From Melghirimyces profundicolus (lineage in GTDB: Bacteria; Bacillota; Bacilli; Thermoactinomycetales; DSM-45169): a DNA stretch of 64,000 nt. Position numbers and translations under genes: made by a program. Where the stretch lies: contig NZ_QBKR01000004.1 of the NCBI RefSeq assembly GCF_003054245.1, forward strand, positions 151,768 to 215,767, read 5' to 3'. Below are positions 16,579 to 23,432 of the stretch, one piece after another (the first letter of the stretch is position 1; each line of letters begins with the position of its first letter). A model generated the notes under the pieces. It was not told the DNA's origin, searched no databases, and worked only from the letters and a program-made list of their open reading frames with translations.

Positions 16579-16932
16579 ATGGCCGGCTTGATCGTCAAAC
16601 TCCTCATTTATCCTTCGGTTCTGTTGGTGTCCGATTGGTTCTTCGCCGATCTGTATTATCCGTCTGTGTTTCACCCCCTGATCACGGGGGTGGTGCTGGC
16701 GCTGGCCGCTCACTTCATGGAAGTGGCGATGCTGCGTCCGGGAAACTTCTGGGCAAGCAATCTGACGGACTTCGCCGCAGCCGCTGTCATCATCTATCTC
16801 AGCGCACGGATCTTGCCCGGAGCCCGGGTGACCCTCATCGGCGCTCTGCTCACCGCGTTTTTTCTGGCCGTGACCGAATATTTCCAACACCTGTGGCTTT
16901 TGAGATCCGGTAAAACGGAAAAAGCGGTATAA
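16579..16932 (+). CDS. DUF2512-family membrane protein
   Basis: 117 residues with about four hydrophobic helices (GLIVKLLIYPSVLLVSDW, LITGVVLALAAHFMEV, FAAAAVIIYLSARI, VTLIGALLTAFFLAV). The pattern and length match the DUF2512 family of small Bacillus membrane proteins such as YndM; no biochemical function is known. ATG 16579 has AAAGGAGG upstream, while the longer reading frame from 16516 overlaps the peptidase stop. Transcription ends at the hairpin at 16934-16965. Confidence 0.75.
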   Translation: MAGLIVKLLIYPSVLLVSDWFFADLYYPSVFHPLITGVVLALAAHFMEVAMLRPGNFWASNLTDFAAAAVIIYLSARILPGARVTLIGALLTAFFLAVTEYFQHLWLLRSGKTEKAV

Positions 16933-16933
16933 A

Positions 16934-16965
16934 AAACCGGCTCTCTCTGAGAGAGCCGGTTTTTG
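16934..16965. terminator. bidirectional terminator between DUF2512 gene and tRNA-Pro
   Basis: Thirteen-base stem with AAACCGGCTCTCT on the left and its complement on the right, flanked by A and T runs on both sides, so it can stop the DUF2512 transcript (+) and the tRNA-Pro transcript (-). Confidence 0.8.
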
Positions 16966-16976
16966 TTCAACAAAGT

Positions 16977-17053
16977 TGGTCGGGGCGACAGGATTTGAAC
17001 CTGCGACCCCCTGCTCCCAAAGCAGGTGCTCTACCAAGCTGAGCCACGCCCCG
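16977..17053 (-). tRNA. tRNA-Pro (anticodon TGG)
   Basis: The minus strand folds as a complete tRNA: acceptor CGGGGCG with CGCCCCG, D arm GGCTCAGCTTGGTAGAGC, anticodon stem CCTGC with GCAGG around loop TTTGGGA (anticodon TGG), and T arm with GGTTCAAATCC. Discriminator A and an encoded CCA (16977-16979) follow. Confidence 0.95.
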
Positions 17054-17400
17054 TAAACGTTGGTGCGGTGAAGCCTGCAACCCAAATGCAAGCGGCAGTG
17101 GTCAAGCACTTCAGTCGAGATTCAGCACCGCAATCTTCATTATAAAACAGCAAGGGTTGAACTCTCAAGTCCAATTTTGTGGCAATTCCAGTCCTTCGTC
17201 GTTCACATTTCCCGCCCACTGGTTTCCGGAGGAATCTTCCTCCCAAACAACTCCCCTTCCGGCATTCGCTCCATAGATTGCCGCTGATGGAATTCCCAAC
17301 GGAACGCCCCCGGATCTCAATTCCACAACCTCCCGCTCCCCGAATCCCATTCCCATGGAGGAGTTTGAACAGGAAGAATTACTGAAGGGGGTTGGCTCCC
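17054..17400. other. region between tRNA-Pro and the EamA remnant
   Basis: Holds the tRNA-Pro promoter (17139-17168). The rest contains no recognisable protein sequence and no strong hairpin; it may be decayed DNA from the missing 5' part of the EamA gene. Confidence 0.4.
17139..17168 (-). promoter_or_regulatory. SigA-type promoter for tRNA-Pro
   Basis: On the minus strand TTGAGA (17163-17168) and TATAAT (17139-17144) are separated by 18 bases, about 85 bases upstream of the tRNA. Confidence 0.65.
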
Positions 17401-17778
17401 ATGGGCTTCCAGATGCTGTTCGGATCCCTGGGACTGATCCTGACCGGAGTCACCCTTGCCGGCTGGCACCCCTTCCATTTCAACGCCTCTTCTATGATGA
17501 TACTCTTTTACCTGGCGTTTCTCTCCGCGGCGGGATTCGTCCTGTGGAACAACGTGATGAAATACAATCCCGTCGGGAAAGTCTCCATGTTCCTGTTCAC
17601 CATCCCGGTGTTCGGGGTGATGCTCTCCGGACTGTTGCTGGGTGAATCCCTTCACCTGTTCATTCTGCTGGGCCTCACTCTGGTGGCCGGCGGGATCTTG
17701 ATCGTCAACCGGGAACCCGAAAAATCCAGTCGGGAAAAGCACCCGGCGGCGGTATTTGTTCGGGAAACCCGTCCATAA
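17401..17778 (+). pseudogene. C-terminal half of an EamA/DMT transporter
   Basis: About 125 residues with four hydrophobic helices, ending FVLWNNVMKYNPVGKVSMFLFTIP followed by LLGESL and GGILIVN. These are hallmarks of the second EamA repeat of drug/metabolite transporters, which normally have ten helices in about 300 residues. The first repeat is absent, and the roughly 340 bases between this fragment and tRNA-Pro show only short frames. A GAAGGGGG lies near ATG 17401, so a short product could be made, but a 5'-deleted pseudogene is more likely. Confidence 0.65.
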
Positions 17779-17792
17779 ACCAAACGGATTGG

Positions 17793-18974
17793 TTATTCGA
17801 CGGATCCCGCTTCTCCCCCCTCCTCCTGTGAAGGAAGGGGGAGTTTTTCGGAATCAGCAGGGGAATCTTCATCACTGTCCGGTTGAGCACTTTTTTTCTC
17901 CACCGTGACCGGATCCTCCCCGTCCAACACTCCGATCCGGTGCTCTCCCACCTCCATGGAGAAGAGCGCTTCCTCCTCATCGGGAGGAGGAGAACCGGGA
18001 TCTTCCGGCTCATCGGTCGGATCCTCTTCTTCCGGAGGAGCCGGGGGATCGTCGGGAGAAGGCTTCGATTCCCTTCCGTCATCAGGGACCCGATCTTCTC
18101 CTCGAGGGAAAGTTCTGCCATCGGGGATTCTGGGTGCCGGATCGGGATTGGCCGCCATCTGTCGATCCCCTTTACCCGACTGAGCATCCTCCGCGTGTTT
18201 CGGGGACGATGTCGACTTTTCTTTTTTCCCACGGTCTTTCCCTTTCGTTTTCTCCGAGGGTTCGGAGCTCAGCACCACTTTACTCCCGGGTTGGGAAAAA
18301 TCCCGGCTCCGGGCTTCCTCGGTGATCACCGCCCGGTCCGGATTCCCTTCGGGTTTGCCGTCGACCAGCATGACCCCGTCTCCTTTCCGGGAAACGGTGA
18401 AAGAACCGATATACTCCGGTTGGTTTCCTTCATAGGACCACAGACGGTATTCCCGGCCGGTGGACAGGCGTTTCAGATGGACGGCGGACAACACCGTTTT
18501 CCACTCTTTTCCCCGAAAGAAATGAACCGTGGCCCGAGCATCGTTCTTCCCTTCCAGCAACATCGATTCGTCGGGTGTACCCAGGCGGGGCACACTTTCC
18601 TTGTATACGACAGTAGAGGAAGCCTGGGTTGTTTTCCCCGCTGAATACAACCAGATGAGAAACGAAGTTCCCGCCAAGATCAGGGCCAGCAGAACCGCCA
18701 CGTAAGGGAACAGACCGGCCCCCCTCCGGCGGTCTCGGTGGAAAGGAGCGGGGAGGCCGGAAAGAAGCTTTTTTTTCACCTCGGGAGGAGGCGGCTCCTC
18801 TTTCGGGAGATGCAACAACGCCTCGGTGATCCGGCGGGCGTCCCCCACTTTCCTCTGACACCAGGAACAGCCTTCCAAATGCTCCTCATACCGCTCCTGA
18901 TCTTCGGGATCCAAGGCGTCCATCACGTAAAACTCCGCCAGGGAATGGATGTTATCCCCGCTCCGCTTCTCCAA
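17793..18974 (-). CDS. membrane anti-sigma factor, zinc-finger and RskA-like domains
   Basis: 393 residues. The N-terminus is an anti-sigma zinc finger: YEEHLEGCSWC supplies the HxxxCxxC ligands near residues 32-39. One membrane helix (VAVLLALILAGTSFLIWLY, about residues 90-108) is followed by an extracytoplasmic RskA-type domain (KRLSTGREYRLWSYEGNQPEYIGSFTV). The last 170 residues are a very unusual proline, aspartate and glutamate-rich tail. The start is TTG 18974 with GGAAGGAGGGG upstream and overlaps the sigma gene by 23 bases. It should hold the cognate ECF sigma factor inactive at the membrane until regulated proteolysis. Confidence 0.85.
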   Translation of the reverse strand: MEKRSGDNIHSLAEFYVMDALDPEDQERYEEHLEGCSWCQRKVGDARRITEALLHLPKEEPPPPEVKKKLLSGLPAPFHRDRRRGAGLFPYVAVLLALILAGTSFLIWLYSAGKTTQASSTVVYKESVPRLGTPDESMLLEGKNDARATVHFFRGKEWKTVLSAVHLKRLSTGREYRLWSYEGNQPEYIGSFTVSRKGDGVMLVDGKPEGNPDRAVITEEARSRDFSQPGSKVVLSSEPSEKTKGKDRGKKEKSTSSPKHAEDAQSGKGDRQMAANPDPAPRIPDGRTFPRGEDRVPDDGRESKPSPDDPPAPPEEEDPTDEPEDPGSPPPDEEEALFSMEVGEHRIGVLDGEDPVTVEKKSAQPDSDEDSPADSEKLPLPSQEEGGEAGSVE

Positions 18975-19482
18975 CTTGACCCCTCCTTCCGAAGTTCCTC
19001 CTCAGTTTTAAAAAGGCGGAATGCGTACGCAAGGTCACGGTTGGAATCGGCTCATCCAGCTCCCCGGCGGCCTGTTTTCGGGTCATTTTGCGGAAATACA
19101 GGAGATCCAGGATCTCCCGTTGTTTCTTCGGCAACCGATCCACGGCCTCCCGCACCCGTTCCCCCGATACCGGCAAAGTCAAACGGACCGCTTCGGGCGG
19201 CCTTTCGGGGTCTCCTTCGTTATTTTGATCGGCCAGAACCCGGCACATCTTCAACAGCCAAGTCCTCACCTGGTGACTCTCCTGTCGGTATATCCAGGCA
19301 TGCTCCCATGCGCTTCGGAACACATCCACGGTCATCCGGCCCGCCGTTTCCCGGGATCCGGTCAAACGAAGAGCCAGACCGTACACCTTTTTGGCGTGAC
19401 GGTCATACAACTCCTCAAGGGCCGCACGGTCACCCCTGGCCATGCGCCGGATCATCACCAGATCGCTTTCCATCTCCTCCAT
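18952..19482 (-). CDS. ECF-type RNA polymerase sigma factor
   Basis: 176 residues. Region 2 (ALEELYDRHAKKVYGLALRLTGSRETAG and FRSAWEHAWIYRQ, with RTWLLKMCRVLAD) and region 4 (AVDRLPKKQREILDLLYFRKMTRKQAAGELDEPIPTV as a helix-turn-helix) are present and separated by a short linker; there is no region 1 or 3, as expected for group 4 sigma factors. It overlaps the downstream anti-sigma gene, so stoichiometry is set by coupled translation. GGAGGGAAAAAG precedes ATG 19482. A TTGACT box with an A-rich spacer lies upstream on the minus strand, but I cannot identify an autoregulatory ECF promoter with confidence. Confidence 0.88.
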   Translation of the reverse strand: MEEMESDLVMIRRMARGDRAALEELYDRHAKKVYGLALRLTGSRETAGRMTVDVFRSAWEHAWIYRQESHQVRTWLLKMCRVLADQNNEGDPERPPEAVRLTLPVSGERVREAVDRLPKKQREILDLLYFRKMTRKQAAGELDEPIPTVTLRTHSAFLKLRRNFGRRGQVGEAERG

Positions 19483-19882
19483 CTTTTTCCCTCCTCCGGT
19501 TTTTTCGGGGAGTTTTTTGCCTGTTTTTCAGTATCTCTGTTATTTTTCGTCAGATGGAAGTCAAATCCTTTCTCCCGGGTGTAAAATTTTTCGTTTTTCA
19601 CTCGAATCGGAATTCGATTTAGACAGATCGGCGATGGGATGCTGTAAGAGATAGATACCCATGGAAAGAAAAATGAACGAGGCAACAGGACTCTCACCGA
19701 AGAGTCTCATCGTCCCATTTTTCAAGGGATTTCCGCCGTTCCATTGGTCTCACGCCCCGGTCCTTTCAACGACAGCTTATCGAAAGAGGCCGACCCGTGA
19801 AGGGTCAAAATGTCGAATTTATCCAAGATCCTGAGAACGGGATCTGGTAACATGAAAAGGAAAATAAGCAAAGGAGATTCCC
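19483..19882. other. intergenic region upstream of the sigma gene
   Basis: About 400 bases. It should contain the sigma operon promoter on the minus strand. A near-palindrome (CGAATCGGAATTCG around 19600) and a small hairpin (GATCC-GGGATC around 19836-19850) are visible. No gene is supported. Confidence 0.4.
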
Positions 19883-20110
19883 ATGATTCAACGTATCGAA
19901 ACGGTCGCCGTCTACGTTGACGATCAGCAAAAGGCCAAAGCTTTTTGGACGGAAAAAAGCAGGTTTCATCGTTCATCGCGAAGACGAGATGGCCCCTGGT
20001 GCCTACTGGCTTGAAGTGGGTCCCGAAAACGCTTCGAACCGCCTTGTCCTTTACCCCAAGAAAATGATGGAAGGGTCAGAGAACATGAAAGTCTCAATTG
20101 AGTTCCTTCC
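19883..20110 (+). pseudogene. broken VOC/glyoxalase-family gene
   Basis: ATG 19883 follows AAAGGAG and opens MIQRIETVAVYVDDQQKAKA, the first strand and helix of a VOC protein. At 19952-19957 a run of six A shifts the frame by one; the next frame continues as KAGFIVHREDEMAPGAYW and LEVGPENASNRLVLYPK, again typical. The similarity stops at about 20100, where the metal-binding C-terminal half should begin, and unrelated AT-richer DNA follows. Thus the gene carries both a one-base frameshift and a 3' truncation. A sequencing error in the A run could explain the first but not the second. Confidence 0.7.
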
Positions 20111-20199
20111 CTTCAAATCCGCTAGTTTATTCCCACTTTTCAATATATGCTGTATTTGGGAATTGACAAAGCATGTAGGTTCTTTTTTCAATATTGAAC

Positions 20200-20330
20200 A
20201 TTACAGGGAAAGGGTTGTATTAATTCCGATTTTTGCCTTACGAGCTTAACTGATCGTATGGGATTCTCAACGAGATACCCCTCTTCATACAGCCAGATAC
20301 GATTTTTACGAATCATACGCGGACAACCCC
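20200..20330 (-). pseudogene. remnant of a tyrosine recombinase (integrase)
   Basis: The minus strand encodes NRIWLYEEGYLVENPIRSVKL followed by VRQKSELIQPF, which is the end of the SAM-like core-binding domain and the linker into the catalytic domain of phage or ICE tyrosine integrases. The sequence breaks off at both ends: no catalytic R-H-R-Y motifs follow and no N-terminus precedes. It lies less than 80 bases from the 3' end of tRNA-Leu, in the same orientation, which is the usual geometry of an element integrated into a tRNA gene. Confidence 0.55.
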
Positions 20331-20406
20331 GTCCGACTCCTCGTCCATGTGTCCAAACGAAAGAAGCCCCGAACGCCGTCATATCAGCGCTCGGAGCTTT
20401 CGAATT

Positions 20407-20491
20407 TGGTACCGAAGGTGGGACTCGAACCCACACCCCCGAAGGGACACGATTTTGAGTCGTGCGCGTCTGCCAATTCCGCCACTTCGGC
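20407..20491 (-). tRNA. tRNA-Leu (anticodon CAA)
   Basis: Class II tRNA with acceptor GCCGAAG, D arm GGCGGAATTGGCAGACGC, anticodon stem CACGA with TCGTG around loop CTCAAAA (anticodon CAA), a long variable arm (CCCTTCGGGG) and T arm GGTTCGAGTCC. Discriminator A and encoded CCA are at 20407-20410. Confidence 0.95.
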
Positions 20492-20532
20492 ACAACGGAT
20501 TTATTTGAGTCACCTCAACGGCGACATCTAAT

Positions 20533-20561
20533 ATTATATGACGGGCACTGCCGTCTGTCAA
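20533..20561 (-). promoter_or_regulatory. consensus SigA promoter for tRNA-Leu
   Basis: On the minus strand TTGACA (20556-20561) and TATAAT (20533-20538) are perfect consensus boxes with a 17-base spacer, about 40 bases upstream of the tRNA. Confidence 0.9.
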
Positions 20562-20662
20562 GAAATAAATATCCCACCCCGGCGGCACGCATGTTTTTTT
20601 TCTTTCGGCGCAAAATACGGGCAAAGATCCACCCGAGAACCCCATTTACGGGAGCGATTCCC

Positions 20663-21022
20663 TTGAGTAAACGCAAGTACTATGTCGCGCTCCATTCCGG
20701 TGAAATTATGGGGGAACTCCTGCAGAACCCCACCGACTCTTCCTATGAGTTCGAAATCGAAGCGACAGACGAAGAAGCCCGCCGACTGAACCGACTGTTG
20801 GGAAACAATGCCGTCGAAGACATGGAGACTTTCTGGGACGCCCACATCCCGTACCTGTATCATAACCAGGCCCGGGAAAACGAAGGATACGACCGGACAT
20901 TCCGTCAGATCTACGAGATGGTGTATCGGTTAGGTACCCCGGAGACCAAACGGCAAATCGAACAATTGGGGCTCCTCGACGTGGGGCGGGACAGCCGCGA
21001 CCCCGAAGGACCGATTTATTGA
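20663..21022 (+). CDS. small conserved acidic protein, unknown function
   Basis: About 119 residues, hydrophilic, with no signal peptide or membrane helix. SKRKYYVALHSGEIMGELLQ opens a probable beta hairpin, followed by helices rich in acidic and aromatic residues (EATDEEARRLNRLLG, ETFWDAHIPYLYHN). It resembles short Bacillus proteins sometimes annotated as hydrolase without evidence; no catalytic motif is visible. I take TTG 20663 as start, with GGGAG upstream; the longer frame reads back through tRNA-Leu and is not credible. It converges on the lipoprotein gene and overlaps its stop by seven bases. Confidence 0.6.
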   Translation: MSKRKYYVALHSGEIMGELLQNPTDSSYEFEIEATDEEARRLNRLLGNNAVEDMETFWDAHIPYLYHNQARENEGYDRTFRQIYEMVYRLGTPETKRQIEQLGLLDVGRDSRDPEGPIY

Positions 21023-21531
21023 AGGCGTTCCAGCGGAATGACGAGTTCGTTTTCCCTGGACCCGTCCTTGGGGCTGATCTCGTACAGTTCCAGGGTGAGG
21101 GTCCCGTTTTTGGGAAGACGGTCTGCCGGGATCTCCAGCTTCAGGGTGAAGGGCGCCCAATCCGGACCGCCTCCTTCGGCCTGGGCGGAACCCTCCGCCA
21201 GGTAGTCATGTCCGTCGGAAACGGCATACCGGTAGTTCCCTTCAAACACCCGGGCCTCTCCTTTCACCGTGTAACGACCGGCCTTCCCGATTACCGTCAG
21301 GTTGCGGAAGGCTTTGTTCTGGTCCGGGATTTTCCGCCCTTCGTCTTTTTTGGTGTTTTTCGTTTTTTGGCCTTCATTCGGCTGTCCTCTGGTTTCTTTC
21401 TTCTTTCCCGCGTTGTTCTCCTCGACAGAATCCTCCGTTTGGTTTTCCGGAGCCTCAGAAGATGCACCACACCCCATGAGGGACCATCCCAGGATGAATA
21501 CGAAGACGGGAATCCTCCCGATCCACGTTCT
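21016..21531 (-). CDS. lipoprotein with Gmad2-like immunoglobulin domain
   Basis: About 171 residues. From GTG 21531 the product begins with Arg-Thr-Trp-Ile-Gly-Arg, then a hydrophobic run FVFILGWSLMGC, a lipoprotein signal with the lipobox cysteine near residue 22. A low-complexity Lys/Glu/Asn linker of about 50 residues follows, then a beta-rich domain (LTVIGKAGRYTVKGEARVFEG, FTLKLEIPADRLPKNGTLTLELYE) resembling the Gmad2 domain found in spore-germination and sporulation lipoproteins. Starting at ATG 21576 would place fifteen charged residues before the signal. Role is inferred to be at the outer face of the membrane. Confidence 0.7.
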   Translation of the reverse strand, partial: RTWIGRIPVFVFILGWSLMGCGASSEAPENQTEDSVEENNAGKKKETRGQPNEGQKTKNTKKDEGRKIPDQNKAFRNLTVIGKAGRYTVKGEARVFEGNYRYAVSDGHDYLAEGSAQAEGGGPDWAPFTLKLEIPADRLPKNGTLTLELYEISPKDGSRENELVIPLERLQ

Positions 21532-21734
21532 CACTGTCTCCCCTTCTTCCTTTGCAGCTTTTTTGTCCCCTGACATCCCTTATTCCGTTCCTGTCACTTT
21601 TTGGAGGACGGAAACGCCCGGTCAGCACGGAGGAGCATCCAAAAAAGAGTCGGGAACGACCTCCACGCAGGGTTTTCCGCTTGTCCGGCAACCCCTTGCG
21701 GCTTGCTCCGACGAACTCCCTTCAAATGTACTTT

Positions 21735-21900
21735 CTACGATGATTCTTTGATTTCCTTTAAAAATTCTTTGAACACCTTAGACATAACGGGCTCTTTCCT
21801 TCTGATAAACACCGTGGGGACGTTGGAATACGGTTCAGGTACAGAATGAAACCGAAAATCGCGTTTAAAGGGATGGTAATCAAGAAGGATTTGGACAACT
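21735..21900 (-). pseudogene. possible C-terminal remnant of a LysR-type regulator
   Basis: The minus-strand frame ends with PEPYSNVPTVFIRRKEPVMSK and KVFKEFLKEI, which resembles the last strand and helix of LysR effector domains. Nothing upstream continues the similarity and no DNA-binding domain is present. The call is weak. The rest of 21532-22057 shows no other gene. Confidence 0.3.
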
Positions 21901-22057
21901 GGCCATGCCCCAATCCTTCCCGTACAGTTGCAGTACGAGTGGGATGGAGCTTTTGTGGCGGGACCCGTCCGCTTGAGACCATCTTGGCTTACACCCCACG
22001 CCACTCAACCCCATCACCGGAATTGAACAAAACCGGAGCTGAATGCCCCGGCTTCAT

Positions 22058-22450
22058 TCATTTCATCTCTTCGATCCGGTCCCGGATCTGTTGTTTGAGC
22101 AGAATCGCCTGGACAAAGGTGCCTTCTCCGACGACGGCTTTGTCGTGACGGGCCTCCACCCGGCAGACGACCTGGTTTGTCTTCACCTCGGTGGCCTCCG
22201 CCGTAAAGGTGACTTGCTTTCCGACGGGGGCCGGGGCCCGGTGTTTCACGGTGATGGCCCCGCCCACCCCTTCCTCCCCTTTCTCCAGAAAGGGAAGGAT
22301 GATGTTGCGGCCCACCCATTCCATGTAGTATACCATGGTGACGGTGGAAAGCGTGGGATGAACCTCAATGCCCCCGAAGGAAGCGGTCATCTCCCGGGTC
22401 ACGGTGATGCTCATCGTCTCCCGGCGGCCCGGTTCCAGTCCCGGCTTCAC
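22058..22450 (-). CDS. FlK-like hot-dog acyl-CoA thioesterase
   Basis: 130 residues of the hot-dog fold, similar in length and pattern to fluoroacetyl-CoA thioesterase FlK: MKPGLEPG at the start, MEWVGRNIILPFLEKGEEGVGGAI in the middle and VKHRAPAPVGKQVTFTAEA as the typical core strand. Such enzymes hydrolyse acyl-CoA esters. It is the last gene of the phenylacetate operon, where thioesterases (such as PaaI) release CoA from dead-end intermediates; that role is inference. It begins four bases after the stop of the broken aldehyde dehydrogenase gene. Confidence 0.75.
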   Translation of the reverse strand: MKPGLEPGRRETMSITVTREMTASFGGIEVHPTLSTVTMVYYMEWVGRNIILPFLEKGEEGVGGAITVKHRAPAPVGKQVTFTAEATEVKTNQVVCRVEARHDKAVVGEGTFVQAILLKQQIRDRIEEMK

Positions 22451-22454
22451 CGGA

Positions 22455-22748
22455 TCACACCCCGACAGGATTCAGCGGTTTCGTGATTGCCGCCACACGA
22501 TAGAGGATCTGCCCCCGGCGGGAGGCGCGCCACTTGGCCCATTTGCTCTCCTCCAGGGCAAACCGGGCCGCTTCGACGGCTTTGTCCACGTTCTCCCTGG
22601 TTGCTTTGGCCACCCGGGCGATGGTTTCCTCCGTGGCCGGCTTGAAGGTCTCAAACCATTCCCCGGAAGGGCTCGGCACGGGTTCCCCGTTGATCAGAAG
22701 GGGGGGTTCCTCCTTCAACAGGGAGATTTTCACCTGTTCCTTCTGCAT
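22455..22748 (-). pseudogene. aldehyde dehydrogenase, N-terminal fragment
   Basis: The first 88 codons match the N-terminus of an NAD-dependent aldehyde dehydrogenase: LLINGEPVPSPSGEWFETF, PATEETIARVAKATRENV, AVEAARFALEESKW and RRGQILYRVAA. The remaining roughly 400 residues, with the cofactor site and the catalytic cysteine and glutamate, are missing, and nine unrelated codons lead to a stop. GGAGGAAAT still precedes the start. In intact clusters an ALDH of this type oxidises the ring-opened semialdehyde; here it cannot function. Confidence 0.8.
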
Positions 22749-22761
22749 TGGATTTCCTCCC

Positions 22762-23034
22762 TCACTTTCGCGGACTGGCCTCCGCCCGACGCTCGTCCAT
22801 GCGGGTCGTCGGGCGGATCCGGGAAAAAATGCGATCGGCCTCCTTCCGGTTGAGACGTCCCTTCTCCACCTGCCGGTTCAGCCGTTTCCGGATGCGGTCC
22901 ACGCCTCCGTTCAATGGTTCTTCCGAGAGATCCCAAAGCCGGACATCATAACCGGCGGAAGCCAGGACCTGGGCGATTCCTGCGCCCATGGTCCCGGCCC
23001 CCGTCACGGCGGTCACGGTGTGGTTTCGGTCCAT
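22762..23034 (-). pseudogene. 3-hydroxyacyl-CoA dehydrogenase, N-terminal fragment
   Basis: About 80 codons encode the NAD-binding start of a PaaH/FadB-type 3-hydroxyacyl-CoA dehydrogenase: TAVTGAGTMGAGIAQVLASAG is the GxGxxG Rossmann motif and YDVRLWDLSEEPL follows, with a long helix RKRLNRQVEKGRLNRKE. The remaining 200 or more residues, including the catalytic His-Glu pair, are absent. The fragment lies between EthD and the truncated ALDH gene, so two neighbouring genes have each lost their 3' part. Confidence 0.8.
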
Positions 23035-23036
23035 CC

Positions 23037-23348
23037 CTATTTCTCCCGGGCCACTTCACCGATCATCATGGTGACCAACGGACCGGCGAATCCCATCAGA
23101 TCTTTGGCCGCCGCTTTCCCTTCCGGGGACCTCATCGCCGCATCCAGGGCGGCCCGGTCTTCGAAGTACATGGCGGCTTCCAGGTAGTACTCGGCTTTTC
23201 CACCCATCGGGGCTCCCTGCATCCGGGTCACTTCCAGCTTCTTCAGGCCCGGCATCTTCTCCGCGAGGGGGGTGTGGACGTTCTCGTAGTGATCGTCGAA
23301 GGCTTCCCGGTCTTCCGGATGACAGTACAACGCAATCAGTTTCACCAT
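23037..23348 (-). CDS. EthD-family protein
   Basis: 103 residues of the dimeric alpha/beta barrel EthD family: VKLIALYCHPEDREAFDDHYENVHTPLAEKMPGL is the conserved first half with the Y-x-x-x-H pattern, and YYLEAAMYFEDRAALDAAM the second. Members occur beside oxygenase and aromatic degradation genes and are thought to handle reactive or small aromatic intermediates; none has a firm role in phenylacetate breakdown. It is located between paaK and the broken dehydrogenase genes. GGGGAATCGTCC gives only a weak ribosome binding site. Confidence 0.8.
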   Translation of the reverse strand: MVKLIALYCHPEDREAFDDHYENVHTPLAEKMPGLKKLEVTRMQGAPMGGKAEYYLEAAMYFEDRAALDAAMRSPEGKAAAKDLMGFAGPLVTMMIGEVAREK

Positions 23349-23432
23349 GGACGATTCCCCTTTTCTTGGTCAGGATTGGGTGCCTTTTCGGCCCGGATAC
23401 TACGCCAGGTACGATGATCTTCCCTTTCCTTG

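Noticed and set aside
14427..16607. 726-residue minus-strand open frame
   Set aside because: It is the antisense shadow of the HAD phosphatase and P1 peptidase genes in GC-rich DNA, with no family resemblance.
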